Assembly (NCBI GenBank): GCA_024102915.1
Contig: JAGFJG010000041.1
Coordinates: 1-64,000, forward strand
Length of the DNA stretch: 64,000 nucleotides
Origin: Caldilineales bacterium
Lineage (GTDB): Bacteria; Chloroflexota; Anaerolineae; J102
Direction: 5' to 3'
Part shown: positions 18,301 to 26,038 of the stretch, one piece after another
Numbering within the stretch: position 1 is the stretch's first letter
How the letters are laid out: each line of letters opens with the position of its first letter
Position numbers and translations under genes: made by a program
The notes under the pieces: generated by a model
Database searches by the model: none
What the model was told of the DNA's origin: nothing
What the model saw: the letters and a program-made list of their open reading frames with translations, nothing else

Positions 18301-18903
18301 GTTCATCACGACGCCATCTTCTACGATGACAGTTGGGCGGATGTGCGCATCAGTGGCGGTGAAATCGAGATCGTCGATGATGGCCTGCGCACCGTGGAAT
18401 TGCCGCTAATGTACGACACCTGGGTCAATGGCGGTATTGGCGCACAGGGCACAAACTACAACGCCTTCGCCAACATCACCTCCCGCACCACCGGCCTCGA
18501 CAACGGCTTCTTCGTGTTCGACCGCAGCAGCCTGCCCGAAGGCATGACGATCGTCAGCGCCGAAATGAAGCTGAACATGACCGGCCAATCCGGCGCTTTC
18601 GGCAAATCGCTCACGGCGTTGAATGTCAACGACTTCGATCCGATGACGGTGACCTACAACACCGCTCCGGCCACCTACAACCCCGGCGCTTCCGTGCCCG
18701 TGCCCGATGCTGGCGGCGAAGTCGCCTTTGATGTGGCCAGCCAGGTTGCCGCCTGGGATGCCGCGGGCGCTCTGGCTGAGGGCGCTGAGGGCATGTTGGC
18801 CGTCGCCGCCGCCGGACCTCCTGGCCGCGTGGTGTTCGACAGCCTGGAGAGCTTCAACGGCGCTCCCGCCTCCCTGGTCGTGACTTACAGCATCGATCAA
18901 TAA
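15310..18903 (+). CDS. Secreted M6-family metallopeptidase (immune inhibitor A-like), first copy
   Basis: A 1197-aa protein with a signal peptide (MKKTTRFVIVLLVATMLLVALASAAV) and a propeptide. The zinc-peptidase motif is at 366-376 (HEYGHFLGADD: ligands His366, His370 and Asp376, catalytic Glu367). MAM/lectin-like beta domains follow (about 470-660), and a C-terminal DNRLRE-type beta domain (about 1030-1190) that is nearly the same as in the copy at 22.1 kb. Such enzymes cut extracellular proteins. GAGGAG stands ten bases before the ATG. A structured RNA/terminator lies 150 bp upstream. There is no LPXTG or membrane anchor, so the C-terminal domain may hold the protein at the cell surface, by analogy only. 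Confidence 0.93.
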   Translation: MKKTTRFVIVLLVATMLLVALASAAVLANDDGGEIVDKEQVTAKKFPPKDQPDPAMYRQRRQVEKAILSGDKASAQQLSGEDKVLVLLLDFAGTDVITWNPGDQWDPYGVAEVVDAEDLGDCSNVITETMIFTYTPTLHNQVPKPPTAEAAYKGATANLSFTMWAPDFSNEYYHNMVFGEGLHFSYEAENGDPVDIDINESMRTYYETLSKGQYTVSGDVIGWIPLPHSAPWYGADLCPGNLSFVPISGAGSDGWYGYNPEVETDPRTDYGTPKTAIMDAIDWIKEEMPDFPWTDYDTNGDGVFDGILVVSAGVGEANGGASEHAVWPHSSSVNYCIEEDTEGDCTLRTGRYIWQGETTGVSTFTHEYGHFLGADDLYAYGFGETSAGIWSNMSDDRGQGLPWDSGSIGMDPWHMLGWGWLDPVIVNYDDPPMEITLGQSADLPEGTHDSILVRLPDQQEQIEEAYSGEHMWWGGRENLMNNLVYRPVDLTGASTAELTFYHHYDIEEDWDYGFVQVSTDEGATWTSLANENTTDTYDPNAIDYVIDNLPGFTAHNDGWTMETFDMSAYAGQTVWLGFRYATDWGTLENGWWVDDIMVTADGNTVFFDDVESGQGPWMTDPSDGWVVSNGLFTYPHYYLAEWRNDAGIDHNLAVGRCDVQDWGMVLWYINDQKYTANEIYDYSSDVPSFGPKGKALVVDAHPDPLRDTTSPYAHNARSNISYRCYGVRDVAFGLTDLDPFYVTQSPTNPSRWGNPNFEYPGQPAVSAFHDSMGYYPGLEYTNIRSATDPRGPANYWTAKERDASVVVPARDVYGVAPANYPSGTGFLQWMYDVPAWYGFWDWPSGTGNPGDTWAQYGVHLQVVEEAEDGSWGKVQFWNSQFDYEGSVTQTPSADPLMYGDTVDVHVNATNIGSRVDSTVIVLLDHDVKFVSASGGAYPLTMGALSEMAAAHNVDLGVAAASAQPGDVVAVAWQQNPLLVGDEVDFGFTVEVTSYSGWVHHDAIFYDDSWADVRISGGEIEIVDDGLRTVELPLMYDTWVNGGIGAQGTNYNAFANITSRTTGLDNGFFVFDRSSLPEGMTIVSAEMKLNMTGQSGAFGKSLTALNVNDFDPMTVTYNTAPATYNPGASVPVPDAGGEVAFDVASQVAAWDAAGALAEGAEGMLAVAAAGPPGRVVFDSLESFNGAPASLVVTYSIDQ

Positions 18904-18956
18904 CCTTCTAATCGTTCACCATAGGTCACTCGCCGCAGGCGTTCCCTGCGGACATC

Positions 18957-18984
18957 GAGGCCGGGGCGATATCGCTCCGGCCTC
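18957..18984 (+). terminator. Terminator hairpin after the first M6 gene
   Basis: An almost perfect palindrome (GAGGCCGG...CCGGCCTC, inner GCGAT/ATCGC) followed by TGCATTTTCTC. A weaker 7-bp hairpin (CCGCAGG/CCTGCGG) lies just before it. Confidence 0.6.
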
Positions 18985-19049
18985 TGCATTTTCTCAGGAT
19001 ATTTGACAAGGGGTGACCGCTCAATCAAATGCACAATCAATACGCGGAT

Positions 19050-19122
19050 CGTCCGCTGATCAGCGCGGATTATTTGATTACTCTCTTGTTATTCTGAGGC
19101 CATCCGCGTTCCCGTTTATCGG
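19050..19122. repeat. GCGGAT-type inverted repeat, diverged copy
   Basis: Repeated words ACGCGGAT, GATCAGCGCGGAT and, inverted, ATCCGCGTTCC belong to the same word family as the repeats at 28724-28831 and 48235-48310. It lies inside the 315-bp space between the first M6 gene and the lipoprotein gene, which shows nothing else except the terminator. Confidence 0.4.
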
Positions 19123-19218
19123 CCTGAGTCATTTCTGCAAGGGAACCAATGGGAAGCCGGAATCGTCAACAGTACATGCGCTGTCGATCAATTCGAGCCG
19201 CTACAGCGCTTGTCAAAC

Positions 19219-19689
19219 ATGGAAAAAGTTCTCCGTATCTTGATTCTCGTATTCGCTTTCGTCGTCACCCTGGCATCCTGCCAAATCCCGCCGCCTACGC
19301 CCTCTGCGACCATGCAACCTGAGCCCGACCGCTCCATGCCCCCGCGCGACGATCCGGTTGGGACTGAACCGCCGCCGGTTCCCGTCGATGCCGCTCCCGA
19401 AATCATCTCACCGCCGCCAACACCCGCAAAACCTGCCTGGCTGGACGTCAGCGCCAAACGCATCGCCGCCACAGCCCTGAACATGCCCGCCTCGGCCATT
19501 ACCGTGCGGAGCTACAAGCAAGTGGCGTGGCCTGACGCATCGCTGGGCTGCGGGCCATCCGATCAAAGCAAACCACGCGGCGCCGTGCCGGGTTATCTGG
19601 TCACGGTCGCAGCCGAAGGTCAAATCTATCGCGTACACATGGACGCCAGCGGGCGCGGCCTCTTGTGTTTGTCCGCAGGAACGAAATAG
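19219..19689 (+). CDS. Small lipoprotein
   Basis: A 156-aa protein with a signal peptide ending in the lipobox LASC (Cys20), a Pro-rich linker (about 21-75) and a compact C-terminal domain (about 78-150) with SAITVRSYKQVAWPDASLGCGPSD and PGYLVTVAAEGQIYRVHMD. The WPDxSLGC...PGY pattern recurs in Chloroflexi and cyanobacterial secreted proteins, but I know no function for it. The ATG at 19219 fits the signal peptide; a TTG three codons earlier is less likely. It lies between the two secreted-protease blocks and could be an inhibitor or chaperone of them, which is inference only. Confidence 0.75.
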   Translation: MEKVLRILILVFAFVVTLASCQIPPPTPSATMQPEPDRSMPPRDDPVGTEPPPVPVDAAPEIISPPPTPAKPAWLDVSAKRIAATALNMPASAITVRSYKQVAWPDASLGCGPSDQSKPRGAVPGYLVTVAAEGQIYRVHMDASGRGLLCLSAGTK

Positions 19690-19718
19690 CGGTGGAGAGT
19701 GGGGGAGGTATTGGGGAT

Positions 19719-19867
19719 TAAGCTGACGTTAGTTCGACACTGCTACTTTTGACCAATTGTTGACGATAGACCATTGACGATGGCCGATGGCGGATGCGCC
19801 GACAGAACGAGTTCGATCGTCCATCGTCGAGTAAAAAAAAGACTGTTCTCGTTGTGACTTCAGTTTA
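19719..19867 (+). repeat. Palindromic MITE-like element, copy R2
   Basis: A complete copy of 149 bp. The left end TTAAGCTGACG and right end TGACTTCAGTTTA are imperfect inverted repeats. The core has GTTGACGATAGACCATTGAC and the inner right arm CCATCGTCGAG. It lies between the convergent lipoprotein and S8 protease genes. Confidence 0.7.
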
Positions 19868-19912
19868 GATATTGGGCAGTGATGACGCGACCAATATCCC
19901 AATACCCAGCCT

Positions 19913-21553
19913 TTACCGCGCAATCAAAGGCAAATACAACGGTATCGCTTCTCCGGCGACGACCGCGGCGACAGCCGATTGACCATTCCACGACACCGTG
20001 ACCGAATAGCTATCCCCGGCCTGCGCTTCCAGCGGGATTGTGATCGGGATCGTCACCTGGCCGCCCTCGGTGAGCGCCAATTCCAGACCGCCGCTTATCG
20101 TGATCGTGATCGGGATGCCCGATCCGGACAATAGATCGGATTCGTCCCGGATTTCGGCGACCAACAACGCCTGCGTACCGGCGGCCACCGGTTCGCCGCT
20201 GGCGACGACGGAGAGGGTCAGGCCTTCGGCGGCAGCCTGCGCCGCCCCCCTGGCCCGCAGCCTGCCCCAGCCAAATAAATCATCCCGACCGGGTGCGCCC
20301 AAATCGAGGGCTGAATCGTAGAGCCATTGTTGGAGTTGGGCGGCGGCGGCGTTCGGGCGCAGCGATTTGAGTAATGCCAGCACGCCGGTCACCTGGGGTG
20401 TGGCCATGGAAGTCCCAGTCTGCCGGAAATAACCGCCGACGAGCGATGAGGCCCAGGTGCTGAGGATATCGACCGCCGGGGCCACGATGTCCAGTTGAGG
20501 GCCGCGGCTCGATCTGGCGTAGAGCGCATCATCCGCTGCGGTTCCGCCCACCGCCACCACGCCCGGCATTGCCGCAGGAAAGTAAACAGCTCCGCCGCTG
20601 TTCCCGCTCGCGGCCACCACCAGTACATCTCGTTCGAGGGCATAATTGATGGCAGCGGTCAGGGTTTGAGAGGGGGAGGGGCCGCCCAGGCTGAGGTTGA
20701 TGATGTCGGCGTCGTTGTCGACGGCATAGTAAATGGCTGCCGCCACGATGGCATATGTGGTCAGCCCAAATTGATCGAGCGCACGTAACACCATGATCTG
20801 CGGGCCACGCGCCACGCCGGCCACGCCTTCGGCATTGTCCGCGGCTGCACCGAAGATGCCCGCCACGTGCATGCCATGAAAGGCGATGGTATCCCGCGCC
20901 GGATCATATTCGGAGGGCATCTGGATATTGGCGTCTTCGCCGATCTGACCGCCGCCCACCGCATACCAGTGCCAGCCGTGGATGTCGTCGATTTTGCCAT
21001 TGCCGTCGTCGTCAAGCCCGTTGGCCGGGAATTCATCGCTGTTATCCCATAGCCGTCCCAAGTCGGGATGATCCAGATCGACGCCTGTGTCGACGATGGC
21101 GACCACAACGCCCGAATCGCCCTGCACGATATCCCAGGCCGCGGCTGTGTCGATGGTGTGATGCCACCACTGGTCGGGCCAGCGCGGATCGTTGGGTTCA
21201 CCCAGCGCACGCGCATAGTAGTTTGGCTCCGCCCACAACACGCCGGGCATTTTGGCAATGCTGACCGCCTGCGCCAGTTCTTCACCCGGCGGCGTCGAAA
21301 CGACTGCGATTCCATGGTCGCTGAATTCCGTTTCGATCTCGTGGCTGGCGAATTGTGCAGACAAACTCTCCGAAAGCGCCTCTACGTGCGGGTCATAGCC
21401 GACCAGGATTTGGCCGGGTGCAAAATTGCTATTCGTTTTGTCTGCTGCCGGGGTCTGGCGATCAGCTCGCGCCAGGACGCTGCCAGCAGTCAGGGTCCAC
21501 ATCATTGAAGCGAGGATGAGGAACAGGCCTATTCTTGGGCGAGAGTTGAGCAT
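19913..21553 (-). CDS. Secreted S8 (subtilisin-like) serine protease
   Basis: A 546-aa protein with a signal peptide (about 1-30), an inhibitor-like propeptide (about 42-110), and a peptidase domain with Asp155 (VAIVDTGVDLDHPDL), His225 (FHGMHVAG), oxyanion Asn317 (AASGNSGG) and Ser381 (GTSMATPQV). A C-terminal beta domain of about 110 aa (from LSVVASGEPVAAGTQ) follows. The DxDGNGKIDD loop at 180-190 looks like a calcium site. I chose the ATG at 21553 since the signal peptide starts there; the frame to 21619 adds 22 unlikely residues. The end is convergent with the lipoprotein gene, with repeat R2 between them. It belongs to the secreted-protease island. Confidence 0.93.
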   Translation of the reverse strand: MLNSRPRIGLFLILASMMWTLTAGSVLARADRQTPAADKTNSNFAPGQILVGYDPHVEALSESLSAQFASHEIETEFSDHGIAVVSTPPGEELAQAVSIAKMPGVLWAEPNYYARALGEPNDPRWPDQWWHHTIDTAAAWDIVQGDSGVVVAIVDTGVDLDHPDLGRLWDNSDEFPANGLDDDGNGKIDDIHGWHWYAVGGGQIGEDANIQMPSEYDPARDTIAFHGMHVAGIFGAAADNAEGVAGVARGPQIMVLRALDQFGLTTYAIVAAAIYYAVDNDADIINLSLGGPSPSQTLTAAINYALERDVLVVAASGNSGGAVYFPAAMPGVVAVGGTAADDALYARSSRGPQLDIVAPAVDILSTWASSLVGGYFRQTGTSMATPQVTGVLALLKSLRPNAAAAQLQQWLYDSALDLGAPGRDDLFGWGRLRARGAAQAAAEGLTLSVVASGEPVAAGTQALLVAEIRDESDLLSGSGIPITITISGGLELALTEGGQVTIPITIPLEAQAGDSYSVTVSWNGQSAVAAVVAGEAIPLYLPLIAR

Positions 21554-22110
21554 CGTGAGGCGTGACGAGTAAATGAGATTCAGTGCGACCCGAGATAGGT
21601 TTCCCGTTCTCGTTACCACAGACCGAAACTTTAGGCGAAATCACGATTGGAAGCAAACTTAGAGAGTCTCCTCTTGCGGCACTTGACACACTACCCAGTT
21701 CTCATTATCCTGTGAGCCTCGCCATCCTGGCGCTATAGCCATCACCACTTTTATCAACCTGACTATCCTGGTGCTGCCGGATGGTGCAAAGCGTTCAACC
21801 ATTGTTGAATATTGAGTCGATATCTGTTTGGAATGGATTGGTTCATACGGAGAAGCCTATGTCTTGATTCAATGGAGATTCAATCGGGGACGTTTTTGTG
21901 GCGCCCCAGGGTAAGTGTGCAAAGATGTCATGCCCTAAAGTAGATCGATGACTGAAGATTAATGATCGAAATACGGATTGCGTTTACTGCATCCAGATCG
22001 ATCTTTGATCGCCAATCATCATTCATTTCACTTTTGGGGCAGATAATTGCATCACTTCGTCTTAATCAATTTTCCACTCCCACCACAACCTTAGGACGAG
22101 AAGAATCCTC
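21554..22110. other. 557-bp divergent intergenic region of the protease island
   Basis: It must hold the promoters of the S8 gene (minus) and the second M6 gene (plus), neither of which I can fix with confidence. The right part holds the inverted-repeat element at 21931-22041. TTAGGACGAGAAG (22090-22102) is the likely ribosome-binding region of the M6 gene. Confidence 0.4.
21931..22041. repeat. Imperfect 111-bp inverted-repeat element
   Basis: The ends TGCCCTAAAGT (21931-21941) and ACTTTTGGGGCA (22030-22041) are inverted repeats, and the inner arms (GATTAATGATCGAAA against TTTGATCGCCAATCATC) continue the match with gaps. It does not match the R1-R5 family. It could be a second, smaller MITE-like element or a regulatory hairpin before the M6 gene. 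Confidence 0.4.
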
Positions 22111-25100
22111 ATGATTCACCGAAAACATCTTCTTGTGTCAGTGGCGCTTTTGCTGGCGCTTCTGCTCATCATCCCCCTCACTGCCTCTGCCAGTGATTCG
22201 AACGGCGGCGACTCTGTGCGCAGCCCGCGCGATTTCCTGAATCAATTCAGCCCGCGGCAGTTCCCCAACGAGCGCCCCCCGCGTGACGATCAGGTTGCTG
22301 CCGAAGCGGCTGGCGTGGCCATCGGAGACACTGATGCCATCGATGCCTGGTATTCCGACTTCTACCACAAGAAGGAAAAGGGCGGCCCCAACCCCATCGC
22401 TTACGCTCAGCGCATGGCCGCGCTCCAGCAAGCCGAGGCCATGGGCCTCAGCCCCAAAGCAGCCGGGCTTGCCGAAGTTGGCGAAGCCAAGATGTTGATG
22501 ATCCCCTTCGAGTTCAATGGCACGGATGAAATCCCGGTCTGTGAGGACGACCTGGAAACCCCTGTGTTGGACGACAATGGCGATCCGCTGGTTGATACCG
22601 TCACCGGCCCGCTCCATGGCACCATCCCCAACCCCGCCGGCACCGATGATAACTTCTCGATCTGGACCGACGACTTCAGCGTCGAATGGTACCAGAACTT
22701 GATGTTCGGCGATGGCGTCGGCGTAGTTCGCCCTGACCTCAACGGCGGCGCTGGCGTTGACCTGACCGGCGTCTCGGCCACCAAGTGGTACGAAGAACAG
22801 TCGGAAGGCCAGTACACCATCGATGGCGATATTTACCCGGCATGGGTTCAGCTTCCGCACTCGGTCGCGTACTATGGCTGGGATGGCGACGAATTGAACC
22901 CCGAAGGCACCGGCTACCCCTGTGGCGGCACTCAGTCCGGCTTCGGTTTTGAATTCACAATCGCAGTTGTCGATGGCCTGAATGCCCTCGACCCCAACTT
23001 CGACTGGGCGCAATATGACACCGATGGCGACCAGATCGTCGATCACCTCATGGTCATCCATGCCGGCGTCGACAATTCCGCTGGCGGCGGCGACTATGGC
23101 AACTACCAACTGTGGGCGCACTCCTGGGATGTATATACCGTCCAGTACGACGACGAAGGCAACATCGTCGATTTCGAGATGGGATATCAGGTCGATGGCA
23201 TGGACACGCCGGAAGACACAAGTGACGATATTTACATCTCCAACTACACCCACATCCCCGAAGATGCCGACATCGGCGTAGTCGTGCACGAGTATGGCCA
23301 TGACATCGGCCTGCCCGACTACTACGACACCAGCGGCGCCACCAGCAACTCCACCGCCCACTGGATCAACATGGCCAGCGGTTCTTGGAGTGGCGACCTG
23401 GGCGGCTCGCACCCGGCTCCATTCAACCCCTGGGGTCGCTATTTCTTCGGTTGGGAAGACCCGATGCGCGTTCCCTACGATGCCGACCCGGCTGAGTACA
23501 TGATCGGTCAGTCTGAACCAACCCCGGCCGACACCTATGATTCCGTCTGGATCGATCTGCCTGATCAGGGCGAGGAAGTCCCGAACCTGGCTGGCGACGG
23601 CGCTGGCCTGCACACCATCTTGGGTAATAATGTTGAGCACACTGTCACAGCAATGTTTGACCTGGGCAGCGCCACCGCACCCGTGTTCACCTTCGACACC
23701 TCCTTCATCATCGAAGAGGTCTGGGACTACACCTACCTTCTCGGCTCCAGCGATGGCGAGAACTGGGACGTCCTGCTGAACGAGGAAGGCGAATACGCAA
23801 CAACTGATCCTAACGGCTCCCTGGCCTGGCTGGGTGAGGGCGGTCTCACCGGCGAATATGAGGGCAGCCTCACCTATGACCTGAGCGCCTATGCGGGCGG
23901 CATGGCTTACGTGCAGTTCCTCTACATCACCGACGCCGCCTATCAGGATCCCGGCATGTGGATCGACAACCTTAGCGTAGATGATGGCGAAACCAACCTC
24001 TACTCCAACGATCTGGAAGACACCAGCGACCTGGAGATCGACGGTTGGCAAGCCGTTCCCTACGACGAAGTTAGCACACATTACTACATGCTGGAATGGC
24101 GCAATGGCACTGGCTCGATTGCTTCGCACGGCCAGACCCAACTGTACTACTTCGTCAGCGCCAACGGCGTGGACAAGTTCTCGGCCAACGTGCCCGGTCT
24201 GCTCGTGTGGTACCGCAACAACTACTACGAGAACAACAATGCTGTAGCCGGCGGTCGTTTCAACGACGCGCCTGCCAGTGGTCCTAAGGGCGAGTTGTTG
24301 CTGGTCGATTCCCACTTCGAAGCCCCCACCTGGAGCGGCGGCCTGTGGGACCCGAATGCGGCTAACGCTAACGATCCTGGCGTCGGTAATTTCGCCCCGC
24401 GCTTCAGCAACCGCCGCGGCGCCATGGACGGCGCGTTCGGCCTGAACACCACCCCCGCCTGGATGATCCACGACTATGCCGATGTGAACAACGAAGTCAT
24501 GGACTTCGGCAGCCGCCCGGCTGTGCCCACTTTCCATGACAGCCTCGCTTCCGTGCCTGGCTGGGTCTACCCCGGCGGCAGCTTTGTGTACCGCATCCAC
24601 CAGGATATCTCCGTGGTCATCCCTGCCGATGGCGAATACACCACCCGCATCCGTGGCCTCGATGACAGCGGCACAAACCTCGGCGACGACGTCACCGGCT
24701 TCTGGGGCTTCACCGTCAGTGGCCGTGAGCTTGGCTCCGGCAACCCCGGCGACTCTATGACCCAATACGGCGTGCACGTCCAGGTCGAAGAACAGGCTGC
24801 GGATGGCAGCTACGGCAAGGTCAAGATTTGGAACGCCCCGTACGAGGTTGAGACTTCGGCTGTCGCTTCCGCCGCAACCGCCATGGTTGGCGAAACCGTC
24901 GAGTACCACTTCAACATGCGCAATGTGGGTTCGATGGCTGACTTTGTCGGCTTCGTCTCCCTGCCCGCCGGCGCCAGCTACGTCGATGGCAGCGCTCATG
25001 GCGGCCTGATCCCGGTCGGCGACGCTGAAGCAGCCCTGGCTGCGGCGGCTTCCGGCCAGGTTGGCGCTATGGCTGCAACCGCGGCTGAGAACGTCACCGG

Positions 25101-25776
25101 CTTCCTGGCGATTGCTGCGGACGTTCCCGCAGGCGCCAGCGGCGAGATGGGCTTCAGCGCCGTACTGGGCGCTGGCGCTGCCGGCACGAGCGCAACCTCC
25201 ACGGCCACCTGGTACGACATCGGCTACGGCGGCGACTTCATGTCAGCCTGGCGCTCGGTTTCGGCCAGCGTGGATGTGCTTGGTACCGCCACCCTGCCCC
25301 TGATGTACGACACCTGGGTCAACGGCGGTATCGGCGCTGAGAACACGAACAACAACGGCTACGCCAACATCACCGTGCGTTCGACCGGTCTGGACAACGG
25401 CCTCTTCACCTTCGACCGCAGCATGCTGCCCGCAGGGGCCAGCATCGTCAGCGCCGAGTTGAAGCTGAACGTCACCGGACAGTCCGGCGCCTTCGGCAAG
25501 TCATTGGCCGCCCTGAACACCGGCGCCTTCGACAGCATGACGGTGACATACAATAATGCACCTGCCACCTTCAACCCCAGCGCTGCGGTCTCTGTGCCCG
25601 ATGCTGGCGGCGAAGTGACGATTGACGTGACTGCCCTGTTGGCTGCCTGGGATGCCAGCGCCAATCAGTTGGCCGTGGCTGCCGCCGGACCTCCTGGCCG
25701 TGTCGTCTTCGACAGCCTGGAGAGCTTCAACGGCAAGCCCGCCGTGCTCACCGTGGTCTACGGCCCCGCCCAATAG
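22111..25776 (+). CDS. Secreted M6-family metallopeptidase (immune inhibitor A-like), second copy
   Basis: A 1221-aa paralogue of the gene at 15.3 kb. It has a signal peptide (about 1-27), a propeptide, zinc motif HEYGHDIGLPD (393-403: His393, Glu394, His397, Asp403), MAM-like beta domains (about 500-650), and the same C-terminal DNRLRE-type domain (about 1060-1221) with the shared words LPLMYDTWVNGGIGA and AAAGPPGRVVFDSLESFNG. Outside the catalytic core and C-terminal domain the two copies differ a lot, so the duplication is old, or the C-terminal domain is kept alike by gene conversion. It degrades extracellular protein. A strong terminator follows. Confidence 0.93.
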   Translation: MIHRKHLLVSVALLLALLLIIPLTASASDSNGGDSVRSPRDFLNQFSPRQFPNERPPRDDQVAAEAAGVAIGDTDAIDAWYSDFYHKKEKGGPNPIAYAQRMAALQQAEAMGLSPKAAGLAEVGEAKMLMIPFEFNGTDEIPVCEDDLETPVLDDNGDPLVDTVTGPLHGTIPNPAGTDDNFSIWTDDFSVEWYQNLMFGDGVGVVRPDLNGGAGVDLTGVSATKWYEEQSEGQYTIDGDIYPAWVQLPHSVAYYGWDGDELNPEGTGYPCGGTQSGFGFEFTIAVVDGLNALDPNFDWAQYDTDGDQIVDHLMVIHAGVDNSAGGGDYGNYQLWAHSWDVYTVQYDDEGNIVDFEMGYQVDGMDTPEDTSDDIYISNYTHIPEDADIGVVVHEYGHDIGLPDYYDTSGATSNSTAHWINMASGSWSGDLGGSHPAPFNPWGRYFFGWEDPMRVPYDADPAEYMIGQSEPTPADTYDSVWIDLPDQGEEVPNLAGDGAGLHTILGNNVEHTVTAMFDLGSATAPVFTFDTSFIIEEVWDYTYLLGSSDGENWDVLLNEEGEYATTDPNGSLAWLGEGGLTGEYEGSLTYDLSAYAGGMAYVQFLYITDAAYQDPGMWIDNLSVDDGETNLYSNDLEDTSDLEIDGWQAVPYDEVSTHYYMLEWRNGTGSIASHGQTQLYYFVSANGVDKFSANVPGLLVWYRNNYYENNNAVAGGRFNDAPASGPKGELLLVDSHFEAPTWSGGLWDPNAANANDPGVGNFAPRFSNRRGAMDGAFGLNTTPAWMIHDYADVNNEVMDFGSRPAVPTFHDSLASVPGWVYPGGSFVYRIHQDISVVIPADGEYTTRIRGLDDSGTNLGDDVTGFWGFTVSGRELGSGNPGDSMTQYGVHVQVEEQAADGSYGKVKIWNAPYEVETSAVASAATAMVGETVEYHFNMRNVGSMADFVGFVSLPAGASYVDGSAHGGLIPVGDAEAALAAAASGQVGAMAATAAENVTGFLAIAADVPAGASGEMGFSAVLGAGAAGTSATSTATWYDIGYGGDFMSAWRSVSASVDVLGTATLPLMYDTWVNGGIGAENTNNNGYANITVRSTGLDNGLFTFDRSMLPAGASIVSAELKLNVTGQSGAFGKSLAALNTGAFDSMTVTYNNAPATFNPSAAVSVPDAGGEVTIDVTALLAAWDASANQLAVAAAGPPGRVVFDSLESFNGKPAVLTVVYGPAQ

Positions 25777-25822
25777 ACCCCAAACCTTCACAGTCTCCCA
25801 TCAGGGATTCTCCGTGAAAAAC

Positions 25823-25855
25823 AACAAGGCCGAGGCGATTCGCCTCGGCCTTGTT
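25823..25855. terminator. Terminator after the second M6 gene
   Basis: A perfect 15-bp stem (25823-25837 with 25841-25855) with a 3-base loop lies 47 bp after the stop codon. The descending arm ends in TTGTTCATT and a T5 run follows at 25867-25871. Confidence 0.7.
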
Positions 25856-25884
25856 CATTCCGGCAATTTTTGAGGATGGCGTAT

Positions 25885-26038
25885 TAAGCTGACGCTATTC
25901 AGAGACCGCTACTTTTGTCTCATGGTTGACGATAGACGATTGACGATGGTGAATGCACTGGCAAAACGCGTTCATCGACTATCGTCCGTTGTCCATCGTC
26001 GAGGAATTAACTACCGTTTTCGTTGTGACCTCAGGTTA
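25885..26038 (+). repeat. Palindromic MITE-like element, copy R3
   Basis: A complete 154-bp copy with left end TAAGCTGACG and right end GACCTCAGGTTA. The core GTTGACGATAGACGATTGAC starts at 25925. The last three bases (TTA, 26036-26038) are the stop codon TAA of the ATP-grasp gene on the minus strand. Confidence 0.7.

Noticed and set aside
22138..24999. 953-aa open frame on the minus strand opposite the second M6 gene
   Set aside because: It is a mirror of the GC-biased codons of the M6 gene, has no recognisable domain, and the plus-strand protein has a signal peptide and zinc motif. Long antisense frames are common in GC-rich genes.
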